From JAJRQY01 sp965224435 (GTDB taxonomy: Bacteria; Actinomycetota; Acidimicrobiia; Acidimicrobiales; SZUA-35): 64,000 bases of DNA. The notes beneath the pieces are model-generated. The model was not told the DNA's origin. It did not search any database and saw nothing but the letters and a program-made list of their open reading frames with translations. How positions within the stretch are numbered: the stretch's first letter is position 1; the number at the start of each line of letters is the position of its first letter. The stretch spans positions 4,030,001-4,094,000 of the forward strand of contig OZ245048.1 in the NCBI GenBank assembly GCA_965224435.1, read 5' to 3'. Shown in pieces: positions 45,011 through 52,842 of this stretch. A program made the translations under genes and the position numbers.

Positions 45011-45753
45011 TCCGCAGTGGCGGGAACGGGCTTGTCCGCTCGCTTGATGGTCACGGTCTCACCCAGGAAACGAGACGCTGGGATCAGAACCTTACGCCCA
45101 CTAACCGTTTCGATTTCAACCGCCGTTGGGTGAAGGTTGATCACGGTTCCGGCAATATCGTCCAAAGAGATTTCATCGCCACTCTCGACCATTCGCTTGA
45201 CCGCCCGGGTCGAGGCGACCTGACTAGCTACGTCACGGCCACCGAGCCCGACGAGCAGGGTGAAGCTGGCAGCCAGCGCAAAGAAGATGGCGGCTACTCC
45301 AAGATTGACGACTGTGGTGTCAATGCCAAGCTGAGGAACGGCTATCAGTACAGCCAAGCTCAGGATGGTCGCCCGTGTGATGGCAACGGCTTGACGTTGC
45401 ACCGTGCTGGAGGCACGGGCCAGGGCCTTTGATAGAGCGGCGGTAGCAAAGGCCGACAAGACATTGGCCCCAATGACAACAATGGCGGCCGACAACAGCT
45501 TGGGCAAGAAGGCAATAAGGTCCCGCGGCAGTTCGTCCAGCGCATCGGGGGCCATCCGCCCGAGAGCCACCAACAGTCCGGCAATGACACAGGTCCATAA
45601 ACCCAGCGACGACAATGGCCCAGCGGCCTGCTGCAGGGGCTCGGGTCGCGTTGGTGAACCGAGCACGCTTGCGATCACACGCGACACCACCATGCCGATC
45701 AAGAATCCGGCGGCAATGGCTACGGCGACGACAATCCAGTCAGATGAACTCAC
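45007..45753 (-). CDS. MscS-like mechanosensitive channel protein, three to four helices
   Basis: About 248 residues from GTG 45753 (an upstream ATG at 45798 overlaps the anti-sigma gene). Hydrophobic helices: SDWIVVAVAIAAGFLIGMVV, LGLWTCVIAGLLVALGRM, LIAFLPKLLSAAIVVIGANV and VVNLGVAAIFFALAASFTLL. Then comes a short MscS-beta-like segment (ISLDDIAGTVINLHPTAVEI then ETVSGRKVLIPASRFLGETV). It is in a minus-strand operon with an ECF sigma factor and its anti-sigma. A second, related membrane protein is divergent from the same operon. Confidence 0.8.
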   Translation of the reverse strand: MSSSDWIVVAVAIAAGFLIGMVVSRVIASVLGSPTRPEPLQQAAGPLSSLGLWTCVIAGLLVALGRMAPDALDELPRDLIAFLPKLLSAAIVVIGANVLSAFATAALSKALARASSTVQRQAVAITRATILSLAVLIAVPQLGIDTTVVNLGVAAIFFALAASFTLLVGLGGRDVASQVASTRAVKRMVESGDEISLDDIAGTVINLHPTAVEIETVSGRKVLIPASRFLGETVTIKRADKPVPATAD

Positions 45754-45778
45754 CGCAGGCACGTTAGAGGAGATTGCA

Positions 45779-46102
45779 TCATTCCTCCACCGGATCATCT
45801 ATCAAAAAGAGTTTGGATGTTTCAAAGCCTGCGCCAAACAGGTCAGCCATATAGCCAAGAACCTGCCGGGAATCGAGTCTTTCGACCACCCTGGTTTCAA
45901 TGGTTGCGGTCAAGTCAGCAGGTGGAGCCAGGACCTGGTGGAGTGAAGCCGCGATCGATCCATCTGGGTGCGCTTCGCTGATTCCTTCGAGATGCGAAGC
46001 GCAGCGCTCACACGTCGCCAGGTGAGCGTCGATGGCGGGAGCATGCTCATCATTGAGCCAGCTTTGCAGCTTACGTTTGGAGGGGTGACCGATCATTCCC
46101 AC
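45779..46102 (-). CDS. Zinc-binding anti-sigma factor (ZAS-like)
   Basis: 107 residues. The N-terminal part carries the H-x3-C-x2-C motif in IDAHLATCERCASHLEGIS, the zinc-associated anti-sigma signature. There is no membrane helix; the C-terminal half (VVERLDSRQVLGYMADLFGA) is amphipathic. It overlaps the ECF sigma gene by ten bases, as usual for sigma/anti-sigma pairs. It likely holds the sigma factor inactive until zinc or redox state changes. Confidence 0.85.
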   Translation of the reverse strand: MGMIGHPSKRKLQSWLNDEHAPAIDAHLATCERCASHLEGISEAHPDGSIAASLHQVLAPPADLTATIETRVVERLDSRQVLGYMADLFGAGFETSKLFLIDDPVEE

Positions 46103-46785
46103 TCCTTCAGTGCTGTGCTCAGGCGACGTCGGGCCCGGAGCAAGCGTGTCTTAACCGTTGGCAGGGGCACATTAAGCACCCGAGAAATTTCGTCATAGGC
46201 CATGCCTTCGACTTCACGCAAGACCACGATGCTTCGTGACAAATCATCCAACAGGTCCAGGGCCCGCACGAAGGCTTGCATTGCTTCGTCGCCCTCGACC
46301 TTGCGTTCGACCGTCCGCTCAGAAACCACGGCTCGTTCGGGCAGATCGGCAGGGTCCATGACCATGGCGCGACGTGTTCGCAGGGTCGAAATTGCCGTGT
46401 TGTGAGCGATGCGCATGATCCAGCTTCGCAGGGAGGAGTCTCCACGAAACGTCGGCAGCGCTATCCAAGCCTTGACCATGGTGTCTTGGGCGACGTCTTC
46501 AGCCAGGGCCGAGTCCCGCACCACCGAGTACGCCAGGCGATACACGGCATCGGCGTGTTCGACCACCAGATTGTGCAGCTGTTCTGGGTCGCCCTGCTTT
46601 GCCTGACCATTGCCGTTCTGCTTGCCTTTTCCGCTCCCTGATCCGCTTCCTTGTCCATGGTCACCCGTGGCCAGACCGGTAGTGGGCGCGCCAGCTCCAG
46701 GCTCGATCGCCCAAAGCACCCGCACAAGGAGGCGGCGCCTGGGAACAAGGCGGTGGAGAAAACGCATGAGGTTCATCAGACGCAT
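46093..46785 (-). CDS. ECF-type RNA polymerase sigma factor
   Basis: 230 residues. A ~60-residue N-terminal extension, Gly/Ser/Lys/Gln-rich (GSGSGSGKGKQNGNGQ), precedes region 2 (DAVYRLAYSVVRDSALAEDV then AQDTMVKAWIALPTFRG) and region 4 (LLDDLSRSIVVLREVEGMAY then DEISRVLNVPLPTVKTRLLR). The extension may be part of the protein, or the true start may lie later, but no better ATG or GTG is clear. It is the first gene of sigma, anti-sigma and MscS-like protein. Confidence 0.85.
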   Translation of the reverse strand: MRLMNLMRFLHRLVPRRRLLVRVLWAIEPGAGAPTTGLATGDHGQGSGSGSGKGKQNGNGQAKQGDPEQLHNLVVEHADAVYRLAYSVVRDSALAEDVAQDTMVKAWIALPTFRGDSSLRSWIMRIAHNTAISTLRTRRAMVMDPADLPERAVVSERTVERKVEGDEAMQAFVRALDLLDDLSRSIVVLREVEGMAYDEISRVLNVPLPTVKTRLLRARRRLSTALKEWE

Positions 46786-47097
46786 GAGACGGTAGAGGAG
46801 TCGCGCCCGATCTGCAGATTTTTCTGTATCTGGCGCTCGCTATCCGGGCTTTTCCTGTTCTCTGTCCGCGCCTTTCTTGTCCAAGAGATGGCTGGATCCG
46901 CCTCCCAAATTCCGCCGAAGATTCGATTAACCGGATATCTGCACCTATGGTTGCTAGTGGGCGACGACCTTTCCATCTCCTCCTATGAGCAGAAAAGCTG
47001 TTGCTCTCGAAACAAATCCAAGATTTCTCGCGACTATCGCCAATCGAGAGACGTCTCTCATCTCGTAACCGATGCCCGTGGAAGGGGCCAATACAAA
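46786..47097. other. 312-base divergent spacer with promoter region
   Basis: No gene is convincing here; the long plus-strand frame through it is a shadow until ATG 47098. The region separates the ECF sigma gene from the divergent MscS-like gene. Its content includes the 14-base perfect palindrome at 47046-47059 and several pyrimidine-rich stretches. It should carry two divergent promoters. Confidence 0.6.
47046..47059. promoter_or_regulatory. 14-base perfect palindrome before the MscS-like gene
   Basis: GAGAGACGTCTCTC is perfectly self-complementary and ends 38 bases before ATG 47098. It is the only strong symmetry in the spacer. It may be a repressor or activator site; an ECF promoter would instead show an asymmetrical -35/-10 pair, which I cannot pick out. 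Confidence 0.5.
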
Positions 47098-47790
47098 ATG
47101 AACATTGTTGCTATAGACCTGAAGTTTGGCGAAGCGCTCTCAAGTGCTGTCGACCAGCTCGTGAGTTTCGTACCCAAACTGGTTGTCTTCTTAGTCGTGC
47201 TGCTTGTTGGCAGTTTCGTAGCTAAGTGGATCCGCCGGATCGTTGTCTCGCTTCTCCGCAAGATCAACTTCGATTCCTACATTGACAAGGCTGGCCTTGG
47301 TAGCCACCTGGAGCGAGCAGGATTTGCCGACAGTGGCCGATTCATCGCACAGATCCTCTACTACCTGATCATGTTGCTTGTACTCAAGATGGCGCTCAGC
47401 GCTTTCGGAGACAATGCAATCAGTGACGCGCTGGACGACCTCGTCGGCTTCATCCCCAAGATGATCGTGGCCATTGTCATCATCATCATCACCGGACTGG
47501 TAGCCAACGCAGTAGGTGGCATGCTCCGCCCCGGGCTTTCCGAGGTCGCTGCTGGTGACACGGTCGCTCGTCTCGCCGTCGCCGCCATCTGGGTAGTCGG
47601 AATCTTCGCCGCCATCGATCAGATCGAATTCGCCGAAGACATTGTCGACACCCTCTTCACCGCCCTCGTCGGAAGCCTCTCCATGATCCTGGTGATCAAG
47701 TTCGGAGTCGGCGGGATCTGGGCAGCCAGAGACCACTTCTGGCCAGCCGCTTACGATCGCATCTCAGGCAAAGACTCCTCGGAGGTCTGA
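47098..47790 (+). CDS. MscS-like conserved transmembrane-helix protein
   Basis: 230 residues from ATG 47098. Helices: LVSFVPKLVVFLVVLLVGSF, FIAQILYYLIMLLVLKMALS, LVGFIPKMIVAIVIIIITGL and VARLAVAAIWVVGIFAAIDQ, with repeated 'FxPKxxxxxVxxxxG' segments (two halves, likely a duplicated helix pair). This is the conserved TM-helix repeat found in MscS-related proteins; the MscS beta domain is lacking. Divergent from ECF sigma/anti-sigma/MscS-like genes and perhaps regulated by that sigma factor. Confidence 0.82.
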   Translation: MNIVAIDLKFGEALSSAVDQLVSFVPKLVVFLVVLLVGSFVAKWIRRIVVSLLRKINFDSYIDKAGLGSHLERAGFADSGRFIAQILYYLIMLLVLKMALSAFGDNAISDALDDLVGFIPKMIVAIVIIIITGLVANAVGGMLRPGLSEVAAGDTVARLAVAAIWVVGIFAAIDQIEFAEDIVDTLFTALVGSLSMILVIKFGVGGIWAARDHFWPAAYDRISGKDSSEV

Positions 47791-47834
47791 GAAGCAAGTA
47801 CTCCTGGATCCCGCCTCGGCAGGAATCAGGACTC

Positions 47835-47870
47835 GGGACAGAGTTAGGTCGGGCGATCCGACTCTGTCCC
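47835..47870 (+). terminator. Stem-loop 45 bases after the MscS-like gene
   Basis: GGGACAGAGT (47835-47844) pairs perfectly with ACTCTGTCCC (47861-47870), loop of 16 bases. It follows the plus-strand stop; no long T-tract. Confidence 0.55.
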
Positions 47871-47896
47871 ACCCAAGTCTCGCTCACCGTAGCGAG

Positions 47897-47938
47897 GGTC
47901 CTGGTTTGGTCAATCCCTCCTCAAACCGGACCACTTTT
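47897..47938 (+). terminator. Stem-loop with T-run
   Basis: GGTCC then GGTTTG (47897-47908 with one bulged T) pairs with CAAACCGGACC (47922-47932), followed by a short T-run (ACTTTTC). It is the better-formed of the nearby intrinsic terminators for the plus strand. Confidence 0.6.
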
Positions 47939-47966
47939 CTGGAAACAACTAAGGTTGTGGCCAGTC

Positions 47967-47998
47967 GCCTGACCTGGAGTTCCCTCCCCAGGTCAGGC
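47967..47998. repeat. Perfect 11-base-pair hairpin
   Basis: GCCTGACCTGG (47967-47977) pairs with CCAGGTCAGGC (47988-47998) around a 10-base pyrimidine-rich loop (AGTTCCCTCC). No T-run follows, so it is not a clear terminator. Confidence 0.6.
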
Positions 47999-48050
47999 AT
48001 CGAACACTCTCCGGCTATCCGGAAACAGTTTCCGACCAGGATCGGGAATG

Positions 48051-48097
48051 GAAGTGCGGGGCCGGTGGGCGATCCGGTCCTGCACTTTCGCCGTTTT
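48051..48097 (+). terminator. 15-base-pair stem-loop followed by TTTT
   Basis: Bases 48051-48065 pair with 48074-48088 (15 pairs, four of them G-T) around an 8-base loop; CGCCGTTTT follows. This is a strong intrinsic-terminator shape but lies ~260 bases from the nearest upstream plus-strand stop, which suggests an unannotated transcript ends here. Confidence 0.55.
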
Positions 48098-48136
48098 AGA
48101 GTCTGTGTTCTAAGCCCCGCCAGACCTGGGGCTGGG

Positions 48137-48177
48137 TTACCGGGCCAGAAAGGCTGATTTACCGGGCCAGAAAGGCT
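48137..48177. repeat. 19-base tandem direct repeat at the MBL gene end
   Basis: TTACCGGGCCAGAAAGGCT occurs at 48137-48155 and at 48159-48177, three bases apart. The second copy contains the last codons and stop of the MBL-fold gene, so the gene's 3' end has been duplicated in tandem. Confidence 0.9.
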
Positions 48178-48737
48178 TTGGCATCCTCGATGTACTGGCC
48201 ATGTCCGGGAGCCACTGACTTCAGTCGGTAACTCTTCACCCGAGCCGGGAACCCTTCGGGCACCGAATCGACCATGAGGTCTCCGGGAATGAGCGAACGC
48301 TCCTGTTCCAGCACAAAGACGTACTGGCCAGAGTCGGCATCAATGTCAAAGGCAAATACTCGGAACTCGGTGGCATCAATCTTGTAGCCATCAACCAGCT
48401 CTTTGTCGGCACCCTTGAACCCTGCCGGAGCAATCAGCTCGGCACCTGTCAGCTTCTTCAACGCCAACGCTCCCGCGGCATTGGCATCGCAGGAATCAGT
48501 CATGATGATCCAGCGGATCCGGTCACCACCACAACCAGCGAGAACATCCAGATGCTCAGCATCTCCTGGTCCCGGGTCAATGATCACGATCTCATCAATA
48601 CCAATCAGGTAGGTGTTAAGACCTGGATCTTCGCTGTCGCCTTCGCACTTGTTAGCGATACGCCGAACAAGAGGGCTAAGCGCCCTGGCAACACCAGGAG
48701 TAATTGGTGGTAGTGGAATCGGTTCTTCGATGATCAT
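48159..48737 (-). CDS. MBL-fold protein with degenerate metal site
   Basis: 192 residues with a metallo-beta-lactamase fold: SEDPGLNTYLIGIDEIVIID then PGPGDAEHLD, IPGDLMVD and SVAPGHGQYIEDAK. The usual THxHxDH metal motif is TDSCDAN here (IIMTDSCDANAAGALALKKL), so the first histidine is Asp, the second Cys, the Asp is Ala and the last His is Asn. The later GD and PGHG positions are kept. It may be a non-catalytic member or bind a different metal. No clear partner gene. Confidence 0.75.
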   Translation of the reverse strand: MIIEEPIPLPPITPGVARALSPLVRRIANKCEGDSEDPGLNTYLIGIDEIVIIDPGPGDAEHLDVLAGCGGDRIRWIIMTDSCDANAAGALALKKLTGAELIAPAGFKGADKELVDGYKIDATEFRVFAFDIDADSGQYVFVLEQERSLIPGDLMVDSVPEGFPARVKSYRLKSVAPGHGQYIEDAKAFLAR

Positions 48738-48763
48738 CAGAGTTTTCTCCTCCGCAGGCGGAG

Positions 48764-49237
48764 CTAGCCCAACTCGCGTTGGGCCGGTGGGTAGGCATCA
48801 CGAGGAACCGAGTCGGCGTCGACAACAACACTGTCGACGTCAACCACTGATCGCCCGAAACGCTGGTAGGGCCGTATCCATGTCTGGATCCGGGATCGAA
48901 CCGCCGGACGAGCAAGAGCCCGAATCGGTGGAACAAACAACAAGATGGCCAAAATGGCCGAAACAAAACCGGGGAGGACAAGGAGAAGGCAAGCGGCAAG
49001 GACAAGAGCCCTGTCTGCGATCTTGTCCGCAACCAATGAATCACCGTTAGCCACGCTGGAAATAGTCGAGCGGAAGAAGCCTGTGCCTTGCTTTCGCAAG
49101 ACAATGACGCCGAAAACCGAGAGTGCGACGAGGAAGAAGGCAGTCGGAAGTGCACCGAAAACACTGGCGAGCTGAACCATCACGAACAGCTCAACCACCG
49201 TGATCACAAACAAGAAGACCGCTACCGGAGAGAACAT
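48764..49237 (-). CDS. FxsA family membrane protein
   Basis: 157 residues. Hydrophobic helices at the start (VAVFLFVITVVELFVMVQLA then VFGALPTAFFLVALSVFGVI) and FxsA-type features: LRKQGTGFFRSTISSVANGD, ALVLAACLLLVLPGFVSAIL and AILLFVPPIRALARP. FxsA in E. coli suppresses F-plasmid exclusion of phage T7; the function in actinobacteria is not known. The C-terminus (VVDVDSVVVDADSVPRDAYP) is acidic and likely disordered. Confidence 0.82.
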   Translation of the reverse strand: MFSPVAVFLFVITVVELFVMVQLASVFGALPTAFFLVALSVFGVIVLRKQGTGFFRSTISSVANGDSLVADKIADRALVLAACLLLVLPGFVSAILAILLFVPPIRALARPAVRSRIQTWIRPYQRFGRSVVDVDSVVVDADSVPRDAYPPAQRELG

Positions 49238-49354
49238 CAGCAGCCCATTCTACCCGGCCCACCACTCTCCGAGACCGCACAACACGCGGGCAGGCTAGTT
49301 TGACCTCAACAGCACGTGCCCGCGACGCACCCACAATCTCTATCATCGGAGACA

Positions 49355-50728
49355 ATGACACCGCCACCCGGCTCGAAAAAGCAGCCATCCGGCTCCAAAA
49401 CACAGGCATCAAACACAAGTCGACCGCCCTCGGTCGACAAGCTTGCTCGCTCAATCTCCCATCTAGATCTTCCTCATCCACTTGCGGTCGAGGTCGCTCG
49501 CCAAGCAATCTCTGCTGATCAGATCAAGACCATTGAAGAACTTGGTCAGGCGCGACAACGGCAAATGCTGACACCAGTCATCAACGCAACCGGTGTCTTG
49601 CTGCATACAAATCTTGGTCGAGCACCCCTGTCAGCTCCAGCGACGGGATCACCCTCAGCGGCTCACGGGGCGTCAAATCTCGAACTCAGCTTGGCCGACG
49701 GCAAACGCGGCAGCCGTCAACAAGCGGTCGGCGATCTTCTTGCCAGTGCCACCGGCGCCGAGGCAGCCATGGTGGTCAACAACTGTGCTGGCGCGGTCCT
49801 GCTGGTTCTGGCTGCGCTGGCTTCTGGGCGCGGCGCTGCGGTCAGTCGTGGCGAGCTGGTCGAGATTGGTGGCGGCTTCCGAATACCAGATGTGATGAAT
49901 CAGTCCGGAGCCAACCTCATCGAAGTTGGCACAACCAACCGCACCCGGGTCAGCGATTTTGAGCAAGCCGTCGCCAAGAGTGCCAACGACGTCGCCCTCA
50001 TCATGCAGATCCACCAGTCCAACTATCAGATCGTTGGCTTCACCGAAGCAGCGCCATTAGCTGACCTCTGCCAACTTGGTGTTCCCGTTGTTGCCGATAT
50101 TGGGTCTGGACTGCTGGACGCAGCGTGCCCCTGGCTGGACGGACCGCCCCCGGCATGGCTTGCTTCCGAACCTGCCGCCAAGCAGGCGTTGGAAGCCGGA
50201 GCCGGGCTTGTTCTTTTCAGTGGTGACAAGCTCTTTGGTGGACCCCAAGCTGGCATCATTGCCGGCAACGCGGACCTGGTTGCGGCTTGCTCCAAACATC
50301 CCCTGGCTCGTGCTCTTCGGCCGGGAAGCTTGGTGCTCACCACCCTGCAAGAAACCACGCTGGCCTATCTGGATCGAGCAGGCGAACAAATCCCTTTCTG
50401 GCAGATGGCCACCCATTCCCTGGATGACCTGACAGTCCGGGCGAGGTCCATCCTTGCTGATTCCGGAACTGGGCAGCGCGCCTCGATCATCGATACCGAA
50501 GCAGTACCCGGCGGCGGCACCCTGCCCGGAGTCAGCATTCCCAGTATCGGAATAGAATTCAACGGTGATCATGTTGATGCGCTTCGCGCCCAATTGCGTC
50601 CAATTATCGCCCGAGTCACCAGCCAGAAAACGACGGTCCTAGATCTGCGAACGATCGATCAACAAGATGATCGATACATCGCCGAAAGCCTCCAGCGTCT
50701 ACTAGCAACTGACCAGCCACCGGCATGA
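49355..50728 (+). CDS. selA: L-seryl-tRNA(Sec) selenium transferase
   Basis: About 457 residues from ATG 49355 (GTG 49316 is possible). The PLP enzyme converts Ser-tRNA(Sec) to Sec-tRNA(Sec) with selenophosphate. Motifs: VINATGVLLHTNLGRAPLS, GAEAAMVVNNCAGAVLLVLA, VEIGGGFRIPDVMNQSGA, GTTNRTRVSDFEQAV and the PLP lysine in LVLFSGDKLFGGPQAGII. Length is normal for bacterial SelA. Its last four bases overlap the start of selB. Confidence 0.95.
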   Translation: MTPPPGSKKQPSGSKTQASNTSRPPSVDKLARSISHLDLPHPLAVEVARQAISADQIKTIEELGQARQRQMLTPVINATGVLLHTNLGRAPLSAPATGSPSAAHGASNLELSLADGKRGSRQQAVGDLLASATGAEAAMVVNNCAGAVLLVLAALASGRGAAVSRGELVEIGGGFRIPDVMNQSGANLIEVGTTNRTRVSDFEQAVAKSANDVALIMQIHQSNYQIVGFTEAAPLADLCQLGVPVVADIGSGLLDAACPWLDGPPPAWLASEPAAKQALEAGAGLVLFSGDKLFGGPQAGIIAGNADLVAACSKHPLARALRPGSLVLTTLQETTLAYLDRAGEQIPFWQMATHSLDDLTVRARSILADSGTGQRASIIDTEAVPGGGTLPGVSIPSIGIEFNGDHVDALRAQLRPIIARVTSQKTTVLDLRTIDQQDDRYIAESLQRLLATDQPPA

Positions 50729-52446
50729 GCGTTATCGCTACCGCAGGCCACGTCGATCACGGCAAGTCCACCCTGGTTCGGGCTCTGACCGGGACTGATC
50801 CGGACCGGTGGGCCGAAGAAAAAGAACGCGGCCTCACTATTGACTTGGGATTCGCCAACCTGGTCTTGAACTCCGGACAAGAGATCTCGCTCATCGACGT
50901 GCCCGGCCACATCCGTTTCCTGCGAAACATGTTGGCTGGTGTTGGCGCCGTTGACGGCTGCCTGTTCGTTGTTTCTGCGGTCGAAGGCTGGAAGCCCCAA
51001 TCCGAAGAGCATCTACGAATCCTGCACCTATTGGGTATTTCCCACGGTGTGATTGCGCTAACCATGATGGATCAGGTCGATGAAGACCTGTTGGAATTGG
51101 CCCTGCTGGACGTTGAGGAACATGTGGAGGGCACCTTCTTAGAAGGCGCGGCCATCGTCCCGGTCTCGGCTCCAAACGGAACGGGGCTGGACGACCTGCG
51201 TGCGGCTATCGAATCGCTGATGGCCGACATTGGTGAAACCCCGGACCGGGATCAGCCTCGAATCTGGATCGACCGAGCCTTCGCCCCCTCGGGCGCGGGA
51301 ACTGTTATCACCGGCACCTTGACCGGCGGATCGTTGGCAGTGGGTGACGAGGTCTTGGCCTTGCCCGGCGACCAGACAGCCAGAATCCGGAGCCTGCAAA
51401 GCCACCACCGTTCTGTTGAGCAGGTTGGTCCGGGAAACCGGGTCGCCGTCAACCTGACGGGGATCAATCATGGCGACCTGGCGCGCGGCCACGTCCTTGT
51501 TCGTCAGGGGCAGTGGCATCGCAGCCAGATGATCGACGCTGAACTGATGGTTCTGAGCAGCTTGAGCCACCCCGTCTCTCGCCGAGGCGCCTATGCCGCC
51601 TATCTGGGTTCGGGAGAGTTTCCGGTCAAGGTTCGGGTGTTAGGTCCGGACACTCTCAAGCCCGGCGACCAGGGAGCCATCCGTTTGCATTTCAAGGAGA
51701 AGGTTCCCGTGCTTCCCGGTGATCGTTTCATCTTGCGAGAACGTGGGCGAGACGAAACCATTGGCGGGGGCCAGCTCCTGGATATCGATCCCCGGGTGCG
51801 TGCAGCCAAGGCCAAGCCGGACCGATCAGTGGAACGAGTTATCGCCGAGCGCGGCTGGGTCCAGGTTGACGAGATTCTTCGGCTCACCGGAGAACGCTTG
51901 CAGCCCATGATTGGAAATTGGGTTGTCGATCCGGAGGTTCTTCAGGCCACGACCGACAAGATCCTGCGGCTGGTTGAAGAGGCTGGTCCACTTGGCCTGG
52001 AGCTGGCGTCACTCACCGACCAGGAACGAGGTCTGGCCGAGTCGCTGGAAGAAGTCGAAATCGAAGCAGGCCGAGCGACCATTGGTGAGCCGGATGACCC
52101 ACTCGCCGATCACCCGTGGGTGACAGCGTTGGAGGCCGATCCATTCACCCCTCCAAGTGCTGAGGGAGTCGACCGATCCGAGGTTCGGGAACTCGTTCGT
52201 CGCGGCACCGTTGTTGAACAAGATGGTGTGTTCTTCGCCCAGTCGGCCCTGCTCAAGGCAGGCAAGATGCTGGCCGGACGATTTCAGAATCAGCCCGATG
52301 GTCTGACGGTGGCTGAAGTCCGAGACCTCCTGGGGACCACGCGAAAGTTCGTGTTGCCGCTACTCAATCACTTTGATCAGACCGGTCAGACGCGGCGCCG
52401 CGAAGACTTGCGAATTGCCGGCCCACGTTTACCTGATGCTGACTAG
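50725..52446 (+). CDS. selB: Selenocysteine-specific elongation factor
   Basis: 573 residues. The GTPase domain reads VIATAGHVDHGKSTLVRALT then LTIDLGFANLVL and IDVPGHIRFLRNMLAGV (G1-G3); G4 is LTMMDQVDE in place of NKxD. Domains II and III (FAPSGAGTVITGTLTGGSLA) bind Sec-tRNA(Sec). The C-terminal ~230 residues hold the winged helices that bind the SECIS RNA (AERGWVQVDEILRLTGERLQ). Length is close to that of other SelB proteins. Translationally coupled to selA. selC is ~37 kb away. Confidence 0.95.
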   Translation: MSVIATAGHVDHGKSTLVRALTGTDPDRWAEEKERGLTIDLGFANLVLNSGQEISLIDVPGHIRFLRNMLAGVGAVDGCLFVVSAVEGWKPQSEEHLRILHLLGISHGVIALTMMDQVDEDLLELALLDVEEHVEGTFLEGAAIVPVSAPNGTGLDDLRAAIESLMADIGETPDRDQPRIWIDRAFAPSGAGTVITGTLTGGSLAVGDEVLALPGDQTARIRSLQSHHRSVEQVGPGNRVAVNLTGINHGDLARGHVLVRQGQWHRSQMIDAELMVLSSLSHPVSRRGAYAAYLGSGEFPVKVRVLGPDTLKPGDQGAIRLHFKEKVPVLPGDRFILRERGRDETIGGGQLLDIDPRVRAAKAKPDRSVERVIAERGWVQVDEILRLTGERLQPMIGNWVVDPEVLQATTDKILRLVEEAGPLGLELASLTDQERGLAESLEEVEIEAGRATIGEPDDPLADHPWVTALEADPFTPPSAEGVDRSEVRELVRRGTVVEQDGVFFAQSALLKAGKMLAGRFQNQPDGLTVAEVRDLLGTTRKFVLPLLNHFDQTGQTRRREDLRIAGPRLPDAD

Positions 52447-52499
52447 GGCCAGTGACCCAGCTGGCGAGCCAGCATCCGGGCCTAACTGAGCTAACAGAG

Positions 52500-52760
52500 C
52501 TAGGCGATGACGGCTGCGACTTCTCGGCGCTCGTTCTCTGTGAGTCCACCCCAGATGCCGTGTTGTTCCCGGATCCCGACGGCGTAGTCCAGGCACTCGT
52601 CCATCACCGAGCACGAGAGACAAATTTCTTTGGCTCTTGCCTCTCGGCGCCTCTTGTCCGTCCGTCGCTCAAGGCGCGACGGGGGGAAGAAGATGACCTG
52701 ATTTGGTCCACGACAGGCCGCTGCTTGCTGCCACAGGTCGCTTACTTCTTGGATGCTCAC
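52500..52760 (-). CDS. WhiB-family iron-sulfur regulator
   Basis: 86 residues from GTG 52760, chosen because GGAGGA ends six bases upstream. The four cluster cysteines are C16 (AAACRGPN), CLSC and CLDY (ICLSCSVMDECLDYAVGIRE). The turn motif GIWGGLTENERREV matches WhiB exactly. WhiB proteins bind sigma factor and act in division or stress control. It stands alone between selB (convergent) and nfeD. Confidence 0.93.
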   Translation of the reverse strand: MSIQEVSDLWQQAAACRGPNQVIFFPPSRLERRTDKRRREARAKEICLSCSVMDECLDYAVGIREQHGIWGGLTENERREVAAVIA

Positions 52761-52842
52761 CAGCACTCCTCCTAGTCCGTTAACGCAGACCTTAGGGCGG
52801 GTGTGACATATAACACAAGACCAATTTCCTAGGTCGTTTGGC

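Larger units (their letters stand above)
47791..48158. other. 368-base spacer packed with hairpins
   Basis: No gene. At least eight stem-loops can be read in succession: 47835-47870, 47897-47932, 47967-47998, 48010-48023, 48021-48033, 48051-48088, 48096-48113 and 48113-48133, followed by a tandem duplication at 48137-48177. Two look like terminators for the plus-strand gene upstream. The rest exceed what one convergent gene pair needs, so the region could encode a structured RNA or be a remnant of a mobile element. Confidence 0.75.

Noticed and set aside
46651..47097. Long upstream extension of the MscS-like gene to 46651
   Set aside because: This part overlaps the ECF sigma gene on the other strand, is Arg/Ser-rich, and homology-like sequence begins only at ATG 47098.
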